This document shows positions 8,637 through 18,669 of a DNA stretch of 64,000 bases, piece after piece (position 1 is the stretch's first letter; every line of letters begins with the position of its first letter). The stretch lies in assembly GCF_003606385.1 (NCBI RefSeq), contig NZ_CP032514.1:2790001-2854000 (forward strand). The letters run 5' to 3'. The translations under genes were made by a program, and so were the position numbers. The stretch comes from Actinomyces lilanjuaniae. GTDB lineage: Bacteria; Actinomycetota; Actinomycetes; Actinomycetales; Actinomycetaceae. Under the pieces are notes generated by a model that saw nothing but the letters and a program-made list of their open reading frames with translations, did not search any database and was not told the origin of the DNA.

Positions 8637-8954
8637 TCAGTGGGCCTTGTAGTAGGCGTCGCGGATCTCCGCCGAGACACGCCCGCGGTCGGAGACCTCC
8701 ATACCCTGCTCCCGCGCCCACTCGCGGATCTTCTGCGTGTCCGACGACCCAGAGGAGCGGCGCCGGGTGTTACGCCGCCCGCCGACTCGACGAGCCTTTG
8801 CCACCCACTCCTCAAGAGACTCACGAAGAGCGGCCGCGTGCTCGTCGTTTACGTCAATCTCGTAGGTAACGCCGTCAAGCGCGAAGGTGATGGTCTGGGT
8901 CGCCTCGGAGCCGTCGACGTCGTCGACAAGGATGACTTGCGTCTTCTGTGCCAT
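8637..8954 (-). CDS. lsr2: Lsr2 family nucleoid-associated protein
   Basis: Lsr2 is the actinobacterial H-NS analogue that binds the minor groove of AT-rich DNA and silences horizontally acquired genes. This 105-residue copy has the N-terminal dimerisation beta-sheet region (VILVDDVDGSEATQTITFAL), a basic linker (GGRRNTRRRSS), and the C-terminal DNA-binding fold with IREWAREQGMEVSDRGR, including the AT-hook-like RGR at 90-92. A GAGGGACC ribosome site precedes the ATG. It has its own promoter (next entry). Confidence 0.96.
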   Translation of the reverse strand: MAQKTQVILVDDVDGSEATQTITFALDGVTYEIDVNDEHAAALRESLEEWVAKARRVGGRRNTRRRSSGSSDTQKIREWAREQGMEVSDRGRVSAEIRDAYYKAH

Positions 8955-8976
8955 GGTCCCTCAATCAGATACGGGT

Positions 8977-9044
8977 GCGGGATTACCTGAGCGAATCCCG
9001 CTCCGGACGGCATCTAGACTAAACGTCTTCCAGAATTGATGCAA
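8977..9044 (-). promoter_or_regulatory. lsr2 promoter and 5'-leader hairpin
   Basis: On the minus strand TTGCAT (9039-9044) and TAGTCT (9016-9021) are separated by exactly 17 bases, fitting -35 and -10 elements. Between this promoter and the lsr2 ribosome site lies a perfect 8-bp inverted repeat, GCGGGATT at 8977-8984 and AATCCCGC at 8994-9001. The local base composition is AT-richer than its surroundings, which could make it a target of Lsr2 itself. Confidence 0.55.
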
Positions 9045-9446
9045 CACTCGTCATCAGACGACGCCCTCTAACCTCGCCGACTCCACAGGGTTATCCGGAT
9101 AGCAGCCTCGGAGGGAAAGCAGGCGTAGCCGACAAGGACGTGCTCACGGCACCAGCAGGGAAGAACATGACGGGACCATGGGTCAGCCGCGTCCCGGCAG
9201 GAGCGCAGCAGGAGGGCTTTTCAATATCAGCCACCTATTTTCTCAGAATCCTCCCAGGATGGGTACCGACAGCCGACGGCCAGTCGTCGCGAGGTTCTAC
9301 AGGCCGACGCGTGCAGGCTGCACCGCCCCGACCTCTCCTGTCGTTCCCTCCTGGGCCCGAGTAATGTCGCAGCGTGCTGCCCTGTCCCGCAGGCACAGGC
9401 ACTACAGACGACGGCAGCCTGGCACATGGTGCCAGGCTGCCGGTCG
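9045..9446. other. non-coding stretch upstream of lsr2
   Basis: About 400 bases between the lsr2 promoter and tRNA-Thr. Open frames here are short, have no ribosome sites and show no family resemblance. I see no convincing RNA gene or repeat. Confidence 0.5.
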
Positions 9447-9519
9447 AGCCGCCTGTGGGAATCGAACCCACGACCTATTCATTACGAGTGAATCGCTCTG
9501 CCGACTGAGCTAAGGCGGC
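9447..9519 (-). tRNA. tRNA-Thr (anticodon CGT)
   Basis: On the minus strand the sequence folds as a full cloverleaf: acceptor GCCGCCT pairs with AGGCGGC, the D-stem is GCTC/GAGC, the anticodon stem ATTCA/TGAAT encloses loop CTCGTAA with anticodon CGT, and the T-arm is GTGGG-TTCGAAT-CCCAC. The discriminator base is T (U) at 9447; CCA is not encoded. CGT reads ACG threonine codons. Confidence 0.97.
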
Positions 9520-9927
9520 GCACCGCTGGATGCGGGCGTGCCGAACATACCGGTCCGAGAGCCCTGCGTGCAATCTGCACCCGGACGAGCAGACGGTGTT
9601 TCTGGACACAGCAGGAACACCTCGACCACCAGACAGGGCCGTCTGCGGCCTCACGGCAGAGCCGCTGTTTCTGCCCACCTGAGGGAGCGCACAGCCAGCC
9701 GCGACCGCCCGGCGCACAGCCGCACCTAGGGAAAAACGCTAGCCTGGTTCCAGCAGGCCCGCCCCCGCCCTGGTCGGCGCCGACGGCACCGCAGCTGTCT
9801 GCGCTCCCAGCGGAGCACCGGGGAGCGGGCTGCCAGGACGCCGCGGTGTCCGCCCACCCTCCACGAGACAGGCGCACAGCGGCTACCAGCACACGCGCCG
9901 CATGACCTCCGACCCGGAAGGACAGCC
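9520..9927. other. non-coding stretch between tRNA-Thr and permease gene
   Basis: About 400 bases that must contain the tRNA promoter (minus strand) and the permease promoter (plus strand). No supported open frame or repeat is visible. Confidence 0.45.
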
Positions 9928-11493
9928 ATGGCACAGACCTCCCACCCGCCTCGTACCTCACCCGGAGGGGGCTCTGCACCAGGGCAGGAGCCCTGTGTCC
10001 AAGACAGAGGGGACACCGGCTACAACAAGTCCCTCAAGAACCGTCACCTCCAGATGATCGCCATCGGCGGGTCCATCGGCACCGGCCTGTTCCTCGGCGC
10101 CGGTGGACGTCTTGCCCAGGGCGGCCCCGGCCTGGCCATCGCCTACGCCGTGTGCGGCCTGTTCGCCTTCCTCATGGTACGAGCACTAGGCGAGCTGGCG
10201 ATCCGCAGGCCCTCCTCCGGGGCTTTTGTCTCCTACGCACGGGAGTTCCTGGGGGAGAAGGGCGCCTTCGTCACCGGCTGGCTGTTCTTCCTGGACTGGT
10301 CGGTCACCGTCATGGCCGACATCACCGCCGTCGCCCTCTACCTGCGCTACTGGAGCGCCTTCCACGTGATACCCCAGTGGGTTCTCGCGCTGGTCGCCCT
10401 AGCTCTCGTGTTCGCCCTCAACATGATGAATGTCAAGATGTTCGGCGAGGCTGAGTTCTGGTTCGCCCTCATCAAGGTCGCCGCCATCGTCGCATTCATG
10501 GTGGCCGCCATCTGGGCTATCCTCGTGGGGGCTCCGGTCGGCGAGTCCACCGCAGGCATCCACAACATCACCGACAACTCCGGCATCTTTCCCGAGGGCC
10601 TGCCAATCGTCTTCGCGCTGACGCTCGGTGTGGTGTTCGCCTTCGGGGGCACCGAGATGGTAGGTGTGGCCGCTGGGGAGGCCAAGGACGCGGAACGCGT
10701 GCTTCCCAAGGCCATCAACTCCATGATCCTGCGCATCTTCGTCTTCTACGTAGGGTCGGTAGCCCTCATGGCGCTGGTCCTGCCCTACACGGCCTACTCC
10801 GCCAACGAGTCACCTTTTGTCACCTTCTTCTCCGGCCTGGGCATCCCCCACGCCGGAGACATCATCCAGGTTGTCGTCCTCACCGCAGCCATGTCCTCCC
10901 TCAACGCCGGCCTGTACGCCACCGGACGCACCCTGCGGTCAATGGCCGTGGCGGGAGAGGCACCCAGGGTCGCGGCGGGGCTCAACAGGAACCAGGTACC
11001 TGCCGGGGGCATCACCCTCACCTCCGCGCTGGGGCTGCTGGGGGTCGTGCTCAACGCCCACCTGCCCGAGGACGCCTTCGAGATCGTCATGAACCTTGCC
11101 GGAATCGGTATCGCAGGCACCTGGGCGGCCATTCTGGTCACCCACCTCGCCTACCTGCGAAAAGTCAGAGCAGGGGAGGAGACCCGGCCCGACTACAAGA
11201 TGCCCTGGGCACCTTGGTCCACCTACGCCGCCCTCCTCTTCTTCACCGTCGTGGTGGCCTCCAACCTCACCAGCCCTGCCGGACGCTGGACGCTGGCGCT
11301 GTTCGCCGCCATCGTCGTCATGATGGTGGCTGGCTGGTACGCGGTGCGCGGCCGCATCCGTGGGGACCTCCTCGACGAGGTCCTGGCTGAGGACACCACA
11401 GCCTCCGCTGACCCCGGCGGTACTGACGGTCCTGCCGCCTCCTGCGGCCCAGGCTCCGGGCCGCGCCCGGCCGCCCCAGCCCGGGAGGACTGA
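9928..11493 (+). CDS. APC-family amino acid permease, probable L-asparagine transporter
   Basis: A 521-residue membrane protein of the amino acid transporter (AAT) branch of the APC superfamily, with about 12 hydrophobic segments. The first helix has the family signature LKNRHLQMIAIGGSIGTGLF (about residues 35-54); later it has the FAFGGTEMVGVAAGEAKD element and PLRSM-like RTLRSMA. The Pro/Gly-rich N-terminal 30 residues and the Ala/Pro-rich tail are cytoplasmic. Start ATG has GGAAGGA upstream. The asparaginase gene begins one base after the stop, so the pair is probably one operon for asparagine uptake and hydrolysis; substrate is inferred from that context. Confidence 0.88.
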   Translation: MAQTSHPPRTSPGGGSAPGQEPCVQDRGDTGYNKSLKNRHLQMIAIGGSIGTGLFLGAGGRLAQGGPGLAIAYAVCGLFAFLMVRALGELAIRRPSSGAFVSYAREFLGEKGAFVTGWLFFLDWSVTVMADITAVALYLRYWSAFHVIPQWVLALVALALVFALNMMNVKMFGEAEFWFALIKVAAIVAFMVAAIWAILVGAPVGESTAGIHNITDNSGIFPEGLPIVFALTLGVVFAFGGTEMVGVAAGEAKDAERVLPKAINSMILRIFVFYVGSVALMALVLPYTAYSANESPFVTFFSGLGIPHAGDIIQVVVLTAAMSSLNAGLYATGRTLRSMAVAGEAPRVAAGLNRNQVPAGGITLTSALGLLGVVLNAHLPEDAFEIVMNLAGIGIAGTWAAILVTHLAYLRKVRAGEETRPDYKMPWAPWSTYAALLFFTVVVASNLTSPAGRWTLALFAAIVVMMVAGWYAVRGRIRGDLLDEVLAEDTTASADPGGTDGPAASCGPGSGPRPAAPARED

Positions 11494-11494
11494 C

Positions 11495-12511
11495 ATGCGC
11501 GTCCACATCACCTACACCGGGGGGACCATCGGGATGGTGGACTCCCCTCGTGGGCTGGTCCCGGGCGCAGACCTAGAGGGGTGGCTCGCCACCCTCCTGG
11601 ACGGCACCGACCTCGCCCAGAACGTGACGATGACAGCCCTGGACCCGCTCATCGACTCCTCCAACGCGACGCCGTTGTCCTGGCAGGCTGTCGTGGAGGA
11701 CCTGCGCGCCCACGCCGCCTCGGACCCGCACCAGGCCTTCGTGGTCCTGCACGGCACCGACACCATGGCCTACACCTCCGCTGCCCTGTCCTACGCCCTC
11801 ACCGACTTCCCCTGCCCCGTGGTCATCACCGGCTCCCAGCTGCCGCTGGGCGTCGTGGGCTCGGACGCCGCCCCCAACGTCACCGGGGCACTGCGAGCGG
11901 CCACGAGCGGACGCCTGGAGACAGTGGCCCTGTTCTTCGGCCACCGCCTCCTGGCCGGCAACCGTGCCACCAAGAGCTCGTCGTGGGCCTTCAAGGGCTT
12001 CACCTCCCCCAACGCCGCGCCCCTGGCCATGACAGGAGCACCCTGGCAGTGGTCGCCCCCGCAGGCCCAGGGATCAGGCTGGCCCAGGGCGTTGCCCTAC
12101 ACCCGCCACGACGTGGTCGTGGCGGACCTGGCTCCCGGTATCACCGCCCAGCGGCTGGAGGCCATGCTGACCCCCCAGCCGGAGGCCGTCGTGCTACGGG
12201 CATTCGGCGTGGGCAACGTCCCCAGCCAGGAGCCCGGCCTGACCACCGTGATCAAGGAGACCGTCGCAGCAGGTACGGCGGTCGTCGTCGCTTCCCAGTG
12301 CCAGGAGGCTGAGGTCCTCCTGGGCCACTACGAGGCCGGTGACGCGCTGGCCCGCGCCGGAGCGGTCGGCAGTGCAGACATGACCCTGGAGGCCACCTAC
12401 GCCAAGGTCCAGTTCCTGCTCAGCCAGGGTCTGCGCGGAGCCGACCTGGCCGCCGCCGTGGGGCGCTCAGTTGCCGGAGAACTGACCGAGCAGGCCCAGC
12501 AGCCCGGCTAG
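11495..12511 (+). CDS. ansA: L-asparaginase (cytosolic type)
   Basis: Hydrolyses asparagine to aspartate and ammonia. The 338-residue protein has the first signature TYTGGTIGM with nucleophile Thr11, and the second signature VVLHGTDTMAYTS with the catalytic Thr88-Asp89 pair. No signal peptide is present, fitting a type I cytosolic enzyme. The frame is open upstream inside the permease gene; ATG at 11495, with GGGAGGAC about 6 bases before it, is the natural start. Coupled to the permease upstream. Confidence 0.93.
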   Translation: MRVHITYTGGTIGMVDSPRGLVPGADLEGWLATLLDGTDLAQNVTMTALDPLIDSSNATPLSWQAVVEDLRAHAASDPHQAFVVLHGTDTMAYTSAALSYALTDFPCPVVITGSQLPLGVVGSDAAPNVTGALRAATSGRLETVALFFGHRLLAGNRATKSSSWAFKGFTSPNAAPLAMTGAPWQWSPPQAQGSGWPRALPYTRHDVVVADLAPGITAQRLEAMLTPQPEAVVLRAFGVGNVPSQEPGLTTVIKETVAAGTAVVVASQCQEAEVLLGHYEAGDALARAGAVGSADMTLEATYAKVQFLLSQGLRGADLAAAVGRSVAGELTEQAQQPG

Positions 12512-12559
12512 CCCGAGCGCCTCGGCGGGGGCAGGGAGCACACGGGCGCCGACACGGGC

Positions 12560-14148
12560 TCAGTCGCCGGAGCAGGTCAGGTCATCCTGCGGCAGGTCCC
12601 CCCTCAGCAGGTAGGCGTCAACAACGTCACCCACACACTCGCCAGCACGGCCGTAGGCCGTGTGCCCCTCACCCTCCCAGGTGAGAAGCCGACCAGACTC
12701 CAGCTGGTCGGCCAGGGAGACCGACCACTCGTAGGGGGTCGCCGGGTCGCCCGTGGTGCCGACGACCAGGATCGGGGCGGCGCCGCTGGCCGTGACCTCG
12801 CTGTTCTCGTTGCCGGAGAAGTGGTCCCAGCCCTGACAGTAGGCGTGGGCGTAGGTCAGCTCCTCGCCAAAGGTAGGCGAGGCCTGCCTCACGGCCTGCG
12901 CCTGCTGCTTCCAGGCCGCCTCGTCACCCTCGACAGGGTAGTCCTGGCAGTTGACAGCGGTGATGGCTTCCGAGCTGTTGCCCCGGTAAGCGCCCTGACT
13001 GTCCCGCTGAGCGAAGGCGTCAGCCACAGCAAGCAGCGTCGAGCCGTCCGGGTTGTCCCCCATGGCCTGGCCCAGCCCCGTCGTCAGCACGTCCCCCCAG
13101 GTGTCGGGGTCATAGAGGGATCCCAGGACAGCGGAGCGCGCCAGGGGGCGGGTCAGCGGCCTGCTGGAGTCACTGGTGGGGATCGCGGAGGTGGCGATGG
13201 AGTCCAGGAGCTGGCGGACCTGCTCGACCCCGGAGTCGACGTCCCCGCTAAGAGGGCAGGACGGCCCGGACTGGCAGTCCTCGACATAGACGCGCAGCGC
13301 CCGCTCAAAGCCCTCAGCCTGGCCCTGGGCGACCTCGTCCAGGCTGAGGGCGGGGTCAAGGCCACCGTCCAGGACCATGCGACCCACGTTGTCAGGGAAC
13401 AGGTCGGCGTAGGTCGCCCCCAGGTAGGTCCCGTAGGAGTAGCCCAGGTAGGTCAGCACGTCCTGGCCGTTGACAGCGCGCAGGACGTCAAGGTCGCGGG
13501 CGGCGCTCTCGGTTGAGACATGGTCCAGGAGCCCGGGGACCTCGGTGGCCTCCTGGCAGGCGGCCTCGTCCTCCTGGGCAGCGGCAGCGGCCTGCTGGGG
13601 GGAGGCGTTCTCCTCCTGCCCGTCGGTGCCACTGCGCCGCTCATCGAGCTCGGCGTCGGTCCAGCAGTCCACGGCGGTGGACTGCCCCACGCCACGCGGG
13701 TCAAAGCCGACGACATCGTAACTGTCCGTTACGTCCCGGGAGAACCGCTCCCTCACGTTCTCGACAATAGTGACCCCCGAGCCGCCAGGGCCACCGGGGT
13801 TGACCAGCAGCACGCCCGCCGACTCCCCGTCGGCGGCGCGCCTCTTCATCGCGATGTCAATGGTCTCCCCTCCGGGTCGTCATAGTCCAAGGGACAGAGA
13901 CGGTGGCACAGGTGTAGCCGGTGTCCTCCTGCGTCTTGTCCATGCCGTCGCTGCACGGGTACCAGTCGGCCTCCTGGGAGTAGTAGGTCTCCAGGCCGAC
14001 CGGGACCTGCGGAGAGACCTCGGCAGAGGCAGGGGTCGCCGCGACAGGCTCACCCCCTGGCAGGCAGTCAGGCCCGTGCACGCGAGCAGCAGGGCGCACG
14101 ATACGGCGAGGGCCGACGAACACGGCGTCTGGTCGTAGAGGTGTTCAC
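12560..14148 (-). CDS. secreted alpha/beta-hydrolase (TAP-like tripeptidyl aminopeptidase lipoprotein), frameshifted as read
   Basis: The long intact frame (12560-13849) holds the catalytic core: LLVNPGGPGGSG oxyanion region, nucleophile elbow YLGYSYGTYLG, and the C-terminal TAP domain with VVGTTGDPATPYEWS and WEGEGHTAYGR. The N-terminal parts lie in three other frames: a start VNTSTTRRR at 14148, signal LAVSCALLLACTGLTAC with an LTAC lipobox, then SPQVPVGLETYYSQEADWYPC up to CATVSVP. Adding one base at each of four places (near 14115, 14058, 13890 and 13868, in short G or C runs) rejoins them into one ~520-residue lipoprotein. The role is probably extracellular peptide release. Divergent from the MmyB-type regulator. 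Confidence 0.75.
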
Positions 14149-14282
14149 AAGGCGAGCCTACGAGCACGCTAGGCTCGCGTCTCTCCTTCCCAGGGCGGAG
14201 CCATCCGTACCTGTGTCCCGTGCCCCTGGGGGGACCCGAGGGAACCTCCCGGCAGGGGGCACCACCACGTAGCCTGGCTCCT

Positions 14283-15215
14283 ATGGACATCCGCCAGGAG
14301 ATCAAGAGGTTCCTCACCACGCGCCGCGCCAGGGTGACACCGCAGATGGCCGGGCTTCCTGTCACTGCCGGGAACCGGCGCGTGCCGGGGCTTCGCCGCG
14401 AGGAGGTAGCCCTTCTGGCCGGCGTGAGCGTGGACTACTACACCCGCCTGGAGCGCGGGAACCTGTCAGGAGCCTCCCGGGAGGTCCTGGACGCCTTGAG
14501 CCAGGCACTCCTCCTGGACGACGCGGAGACCCAGCACCTGCACGACCTGGCCCGCTCGGCCAGCCCCAGCGGGCAGGTACGGAGCCACCGCTCCCACCAG
14601 GCCGACAGCACCCTACGTCCCGGGGTGCAGTGGATCCTGGACTCCATGCCGATGCCCGCAGCCGTCCACGACGCCACCGGCAGCTACCTGGCCACCAACC
14701 TTATGGCCCGGGCGCTCTACTCCCCGCTGTTCGTTGACCCCGCCCCCGGGCTAGCCAGGAACGGTAGTGGCAGGGGCAGCGCGAGACCGAGCATGCCCCG
14801 GTTCATGTTCCTGGACGAGCGCTCGCGCTCCTTCTTCCCCCGCTGGGAGCAGGGGGCTGAGGACCTGGTGGCCATGCTGCGGCTGGCGGCAGGCTCGAAC
14901 CCCGGCGACCCGGAGCTAACGGCGCTCGTCGGTGAGCTGTCCACTCACAGCCGCGAGTTCTCCGTCATGTGGGCACGCCACGACGTGCGCTACGTGTGTC
15001 GGGCGGACAAGCTGGTGCACCACCCGGTGGTCGGGCAGATGCACCTGGTCTGCGAGTCCACCGCGATGACCAGCAGCCCGGGCCTGACCATGGTGGTCTA
15101 CGGGGTGGAGCCAGGCAGCCCCAGCGCCGACGCCATGCGGCTGCTGGCCTCCTGGGCCGCCAGCGAGGTCGCCTCTGCCACGCAGCCGGCCAGGGACACG
15201 CACATAGCCAGCTGA
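14283..15215 (+). CDS. helix-turn-helix regulator with MmyB-like ligand-binding domain
   Basis: A 310-residue XRE-type regulator. The HTH (about residues 30-85) includes VPGLRREEVALLAGVS and VDYYTRLERGN, a signature of this actinobacterial subfamily. The C-terminal MmyB-like domain has WILDSM, the ATNLMARALYSP strand, MWARHDVR and the final CESTAMTSSPGLTMVVY. In characterised relatives this domain binds a small or fatty-acid-like ligand; none is known here. ATG at 14283 is chosen because it begins the MDIRQEIKRFL helix typical of the family. It is divergent from the TAP-like hydrolase, a plausible target. Confidence 0.87.
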   Translation: MDIRQEIKRFLTTRRARVTPQMAGLPVTAGNRRVPGLRREEVALLAGVSVDYYTRLERGNLSGASREVLDALSQALLLDDAETQHLHDLARSASPSGQVRSHRSHQADSTLRPGVQWILDSMPMPAAVHDATGSYLATNLMARALYSPLFVDPAPGLARNGSGRGSARPSMPRFMFLDERSRSFFPRWEQGAEDLVAMLRLAAGSNPGDPELTALVGELSTHSREFSVMWARHDVRYVCRADKLVHHPVVGQMHLVCESTAMTSSPGLTMVVYGVEPGSPSADAMRLLASWAASEVASATQPARDTHIAS

Positions 15216-15274
15216 CGTCACAAACCTTGCTTGGGGGCGGGTCGAGGTGCCGACTCAGCAGGCTGACGGCTCGC

Positions 15275-16584
15275 TCACCGCGTCCCTCGCAGGAGGTAGT
15301 CAGCTCGCTGCGCGCTTCTCACCCGCGCCTGCTCCGCCTCCAGGTCGGCCAGAGGCTGGTAGACGCCGTCATCATGGACCACACCGCGAGAGACACCCCA
15401 CATCCAGATCGTCTCTACCGCCTCCAGGGCGCACAAGATCGCCTGACGCTCATCCCTGGACCTCCAGGTCAGCGCGGGCAGCAGGGCACCGGAGCCATCA
15501 GCAGCAACCACGACGACCGCCGCAGTGGTGCGCCCGCCGGAGGCGCGCAGTGTGACGAAGATGGAGGACCGCGACCTCGGCCAGTCCAGCCACCTGGCCC
15601 GCAGCCCGTCGACGTGGGACAGACCCTCCCGGGTGACCGTCAGACGCGTGCACGCGCTCCTGTAAGCGTGGAACAGCTGGACAGCAGCAAGCAGAAGTGG
15701 CACCGCGACAAGAAGGGTCGCAAGGAGGTAGCCCTGCGGCCGGACGGAGCCGACGGAAGGGTCGGCAGACACGCTGTGTGCCTCCTGAATCCGGGGGAGG
15801 ATGACGCTGGAGGCGAGCCATCCCAGCACGGCGTAGACGACGGCAAGGACCACGCGCGGCAGCCAGGTTGTCAGCCTCCTTCTGAGGACAAGCGGTTCCT
15901 GGCTTACCAGGGACGGGTCGGCCGACACACCACCGGGACTGCTCGTCTCCGTGGCAACCACAGCGCCGGGCGCCCCGTCGGGGCCAGGGACGGCCCCGAC
16001 GTCGCAGACGTACCCGTTGGCCCGTGCCCACGCCCAGATCTCGTCGACCTCTGCCTCAAGGCGGTCCCGAACCCCTTCCCTGCCGACCGCCGAGACACGC
16101 GGGCGGCCAGCCTGGTCCGGCGGCCACCGGCTGAGACCTCCACCCGGCCGAGCACCGTCACCGCCCCGCGCCGGGAGACACCTGTTCTCGACGGGCTGGC
16201 GTGGTCGCGGCGGACCGACACGTCGACGACGAAGGCGGCCCGCGAGCAGGGCCACGGCAGGTGCCTGGTGCGGAGGAGCCCCCGGGAGTGGATACCGGTG
16301 GCGTCAAAGACCGTGCGCTGCCGCAACGGCACCACCCCGGCCACGACAGCCCCCAGGCCCATCGCCAGGCCCACAGTGCGTATGAGGCCGATCAACAGCA
16401 GGAACGACCCGGCCCCTGCGGGTTCCTGGAACGCGCTCACCATGCGCGTCAGAATGGCGCACATCGCCAGCCCGATCAGGATCATCAGGCCCCCGTTCAC
16501 GCGGGCAGACAGGTTCGGCCGACGCACCAGGCGCGGCGGCCCGTAGGAGGAGCCGGGGCCTGGAACGGGGCTGGTCGCTGACAC
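15275..16584 (-). CDS. two-part membrane protein with PH-like domains, one frameshift as read
   Basis: Two overlapping frames fit together as one protein of about 436 residues. The first half (from GTG 16584, GGAGAGCAC upstream) has two membrane segments (MILIGLAMCAILTRM and LLIGLIRTVGLAMGLGAVVAG) then a beta-rich PH-like region with a TVLGRVEVSAGGRRTRLAARV segment. The second half continues VSAVGREGVRDRLEAEVDEI, then two more membrane segments and another PH-like stretch (TRLTVTREGLSHVDGLRARWLDW). One missing base near 16100 joins them. Function unknown; the repeated layout suggests duplication. Downstream of holB on the same strand. Confidence 0.6.
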
Positions 16585-16689
16585 GTGCTCTCCTCTTCTC
16601 CACGATCTCTCTACGACCCCTCCACGACCTCTCCCAGATCTCCTCAGGGTCAGGCGGTTCGAGCGCGATCCTGGACCAGGACGGCGCCC

Positions 16690-17928
16690 TCAGGCCTGGG
16701 GGCGCAGCTGGACCATGAGGGCCTCCACCGCTAGCAGCGGAGCAGCGCTGGAGCCCAGGCGGGAGCGGCACTCCTCGATAGCGGCGATCCGCGCCAGGGA
16801 CTGCTGGGCACCGGTGGTGCGGGCCACCTGGTCCACCGTGTCCGCCAGGTCGATATTGACACGCTCCACGTCGCTACCCAGCTGGATGGCGAGCACGTCC
16901 CGGTAGAAGGACAGCAGGTCAGTCATGGCCCGGTCCAGTACGTCGGTACGTGCCCGACGGGCGCGCCGCTTCTGGTCCTCCTCCAGCTGGCGCACCTGGG
17001 CACGCAGGGCTGGAGGAATCTTGCCTCCCTCCTCCAGCCCCAGGGCACGGGCCAACTCGGCTCTCTCCCGGGCGTCACGCTCAGCCGTAGCCTCCTTGGC
17101 CTCCGTCTCGGCCGCCTCCACCAAGGAGGCGGCCGCCAGGACCGCGTCACCAACGCTGCGCAGCGACACCGGCGACATGAGCAGCCGGTGGCGGCGCTCC
17201 CACGCGCCAGGGTCCGTGGCCAGGTGACGGGCCACCCCGATGTGGGACTGGCTGGCCCGTGCCGCCTGCTGCGCCAGCTGCGGGTCGGCGCCGTCACGGC
17301 GCACGAGGAGCTCGGCGACCGCCTGCGTCGAGGGGACCCGCAGGGTCACCAGCCGACAGCGGGAACGGATAGTGGGCAAGACGTCGTCGGCGCTGGGCGT
17401 ACACAGCAGCCACACGGTCTGCGGCGGGGGCTCCTCCACGGACTTCAGCAGCACGTTGGTGGTCCGCTCCGCCATGCGGTCCGCGTCCTCCACGAGGACC
17501 ACCCGCCAGCGGCCGGTCCAGGGACGGCGCTGCGCCTCCCCGACCAGGCCCCGAACCTCCTCCATGGTGATGATGAGCCTCTCCGTGGCCACGCGCACCA
17601 CGTCCGGGTGGGACCCCGCCATGACGTCACGGCAGGGCTTGCATCGGCCGCACCCGGGGACCGGCCCGGTGCACTGGAGGGAGGCGGCAAAAGCCCTGGC
17701 CGCGTTGGAGCGCCCCGAGCCGGGAGGCCCGGTCACCAACCAGGCGTGGGCCATGGCTGAGTCCCCGGCGTTGCCAGCGTTTCCGGCATCCGGGTCGTCG
17801 TCGCGGCCAGGGGTGGTCGCAGCAGCCGCCTCCTGGCGCCTGTGGGCGAGGGACCGGGCCGCCCGGGCGGCCGCCGACAGGACGCCCACCACCTCCTCCT
17901 GGCCGACGACGTCGTCCCACACGCTCAT
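16690..17928 (-). CDS. holB: DNA polymerase III subunit delta'
   Basis: A clamp-loader ATPase-fold subunit, 412 residues from ATG 17928, which overlaps the tmk stop as ATGA. It opens MSVWDDVVGQEEVV as in actinobacterial delta'. The P-loop is degenerate (GPPGSGRSN, residues 68-76, Arg in place of the usual Lys), normal for delta', which is not an ATPase. Zinc-binding cysteines CTGPVPGCGRCKPC follow at about 86-99. The sensor region and SRC-like TIRSRCRLVTLRVPS motif are present. The tmk-holB pair is standard in actinobacteria. Confidence 0.93.
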   Translation of the reverse strand: MSVWDDVVGQEEVVGVLSAAARAARSLAHRRQEAAAATTPGRDDDPDAGNAGNAGDSAMAHAWLVTGPPGSGRSNAARAFAASLQCTGPVPGCGRCKPCRDVMAGSHPDVVRVATERLIITMEEVRGLVGEAQRRPWTGRWRVVLVEDADRMAERTTNVLLKSVEEPPPQTVWLLCTPSADDVLPTIRSRCRLVTLRVPSTQAVAELLVRRDGADPQLAQQAARASQSHIGVARHLATDPGAWERRHRLLMSPVSLRSVGDAVLAAASLVEAAETEAKEATAERDARERAELARALGLEEGGKIPPALRAQVRQLEEDQKRRARRARTDVLDRAMTDLLSFYRDVLAIQLGSDVERVNIDLADTVDQVARTTGAQQSLARIAAIEECRSRLGSSAAPLLAVEALMVQLRPQA

Positions 17929-18620
17929 GCGGCCCCGTCCCCGCTGGCGCGACCGCTGGAGGCCAGCAGCCCCCACACGGCAGAGGTGACGTCCTCGGCG
18001 ACCTCGTCCACGCTGCGGGCGGCGTTGACGATGGTGAAGCGCTCGGGCTCGGAGGCGGCCAGGGTAAGGAACTGCTCCCGCAGCGCGGCACGGAACTTCG
18101 CGCCCTCGCGCTCCACACGGTCGACCTCCCCACGATCCTGCGTACGGCGGGAGGCCAGGTCGGGATCGGCGTCGAGCAGGATCGTCAGGTCAGGCAGGAG
18201 CCCGCTGGTGGCCCACAGGGACAGGTCACGCAGCTCGTGGGGACCCAGGCTGCGGGCAGCCCCCTGGTAGGCCACGGAGGAGTCGAGATAGCGGTCGGTC
18301 AGCACCACGGCGCCGCACTCCAGCGCGGGGCGCACGAGCGTGGCGACGTGGTGCGCCCGGTCCGCGGCGTAGAGGAGGGCCTCCGCGCGCGGGTCGACGT
18401 GGCCTCCGTGCAGGAGGAGGCGGCGCACGTCGGAGCCGAGCTCGGTGCCACCCGGCTCCCGGGTGACGACGACCTCGACCCCCGCCGCAGTCAGTGCGTC
18501 GGCCAAGAGCGTCAGCTGGGTGGTCTTGCCGACGCCGTCGGCCCCCTCGAAGGAGATGAACAGTCCGGGGCGGGAGCCGGCACGGTCACTGTGCACGCTA
18601 CGGTCGGCTGAGGTGGTCAC
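17925..18620 (-). CDS. tmk: thymidylate kinase
   Basis: Phosphorylates dTMP to dTDP. P-loop FEGADGVGKTTQL lies at about residues 24-36, the DRY-type motif in LTDRYLDSSVAYQGAAR, and the lid region in DLASRRTQDRGEVDRVE. From GTG 18620 the length is 231 residues, slightly long because of a Ser/Arg-rich 18-residue N-terminus. The frame continues upstream without a stop but has no homology there. Its 3' end overlaps holB by 4 bases. Confidence 0.93.
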   Translation of the reverse strand: MTTSADRSVHSDRAGSRPGLFISFEGADGVGKTTQLTLLADALTAAGVEVVVTREPGGTELGSDVRRLLLHGGHVDPRAEALLYAADRAHHVATLVRPALECGAVVLTDRYLDSSVAYQGAARSLGPHELRDLSLWATSGLLPDLTILLDADPDLASRRTQDRGEVDRVEREGAKFRAALREQFLTLAASEPERFTIVNAARSVDEVAEDVTSAVWGLLASSGRASGDGAA

Positions 18621-18669
18621 GCGCTCAGGGTAGCCGGGGAGCCTGGGAGGCTGCAGGCAGCAGGCCCCG

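Noticed and set aside
14969..16546. 525-codon plus-strand open frame
   Set aside because: Antisense shadow over the regulator end and PH-like gene, with biased composition and no domain.
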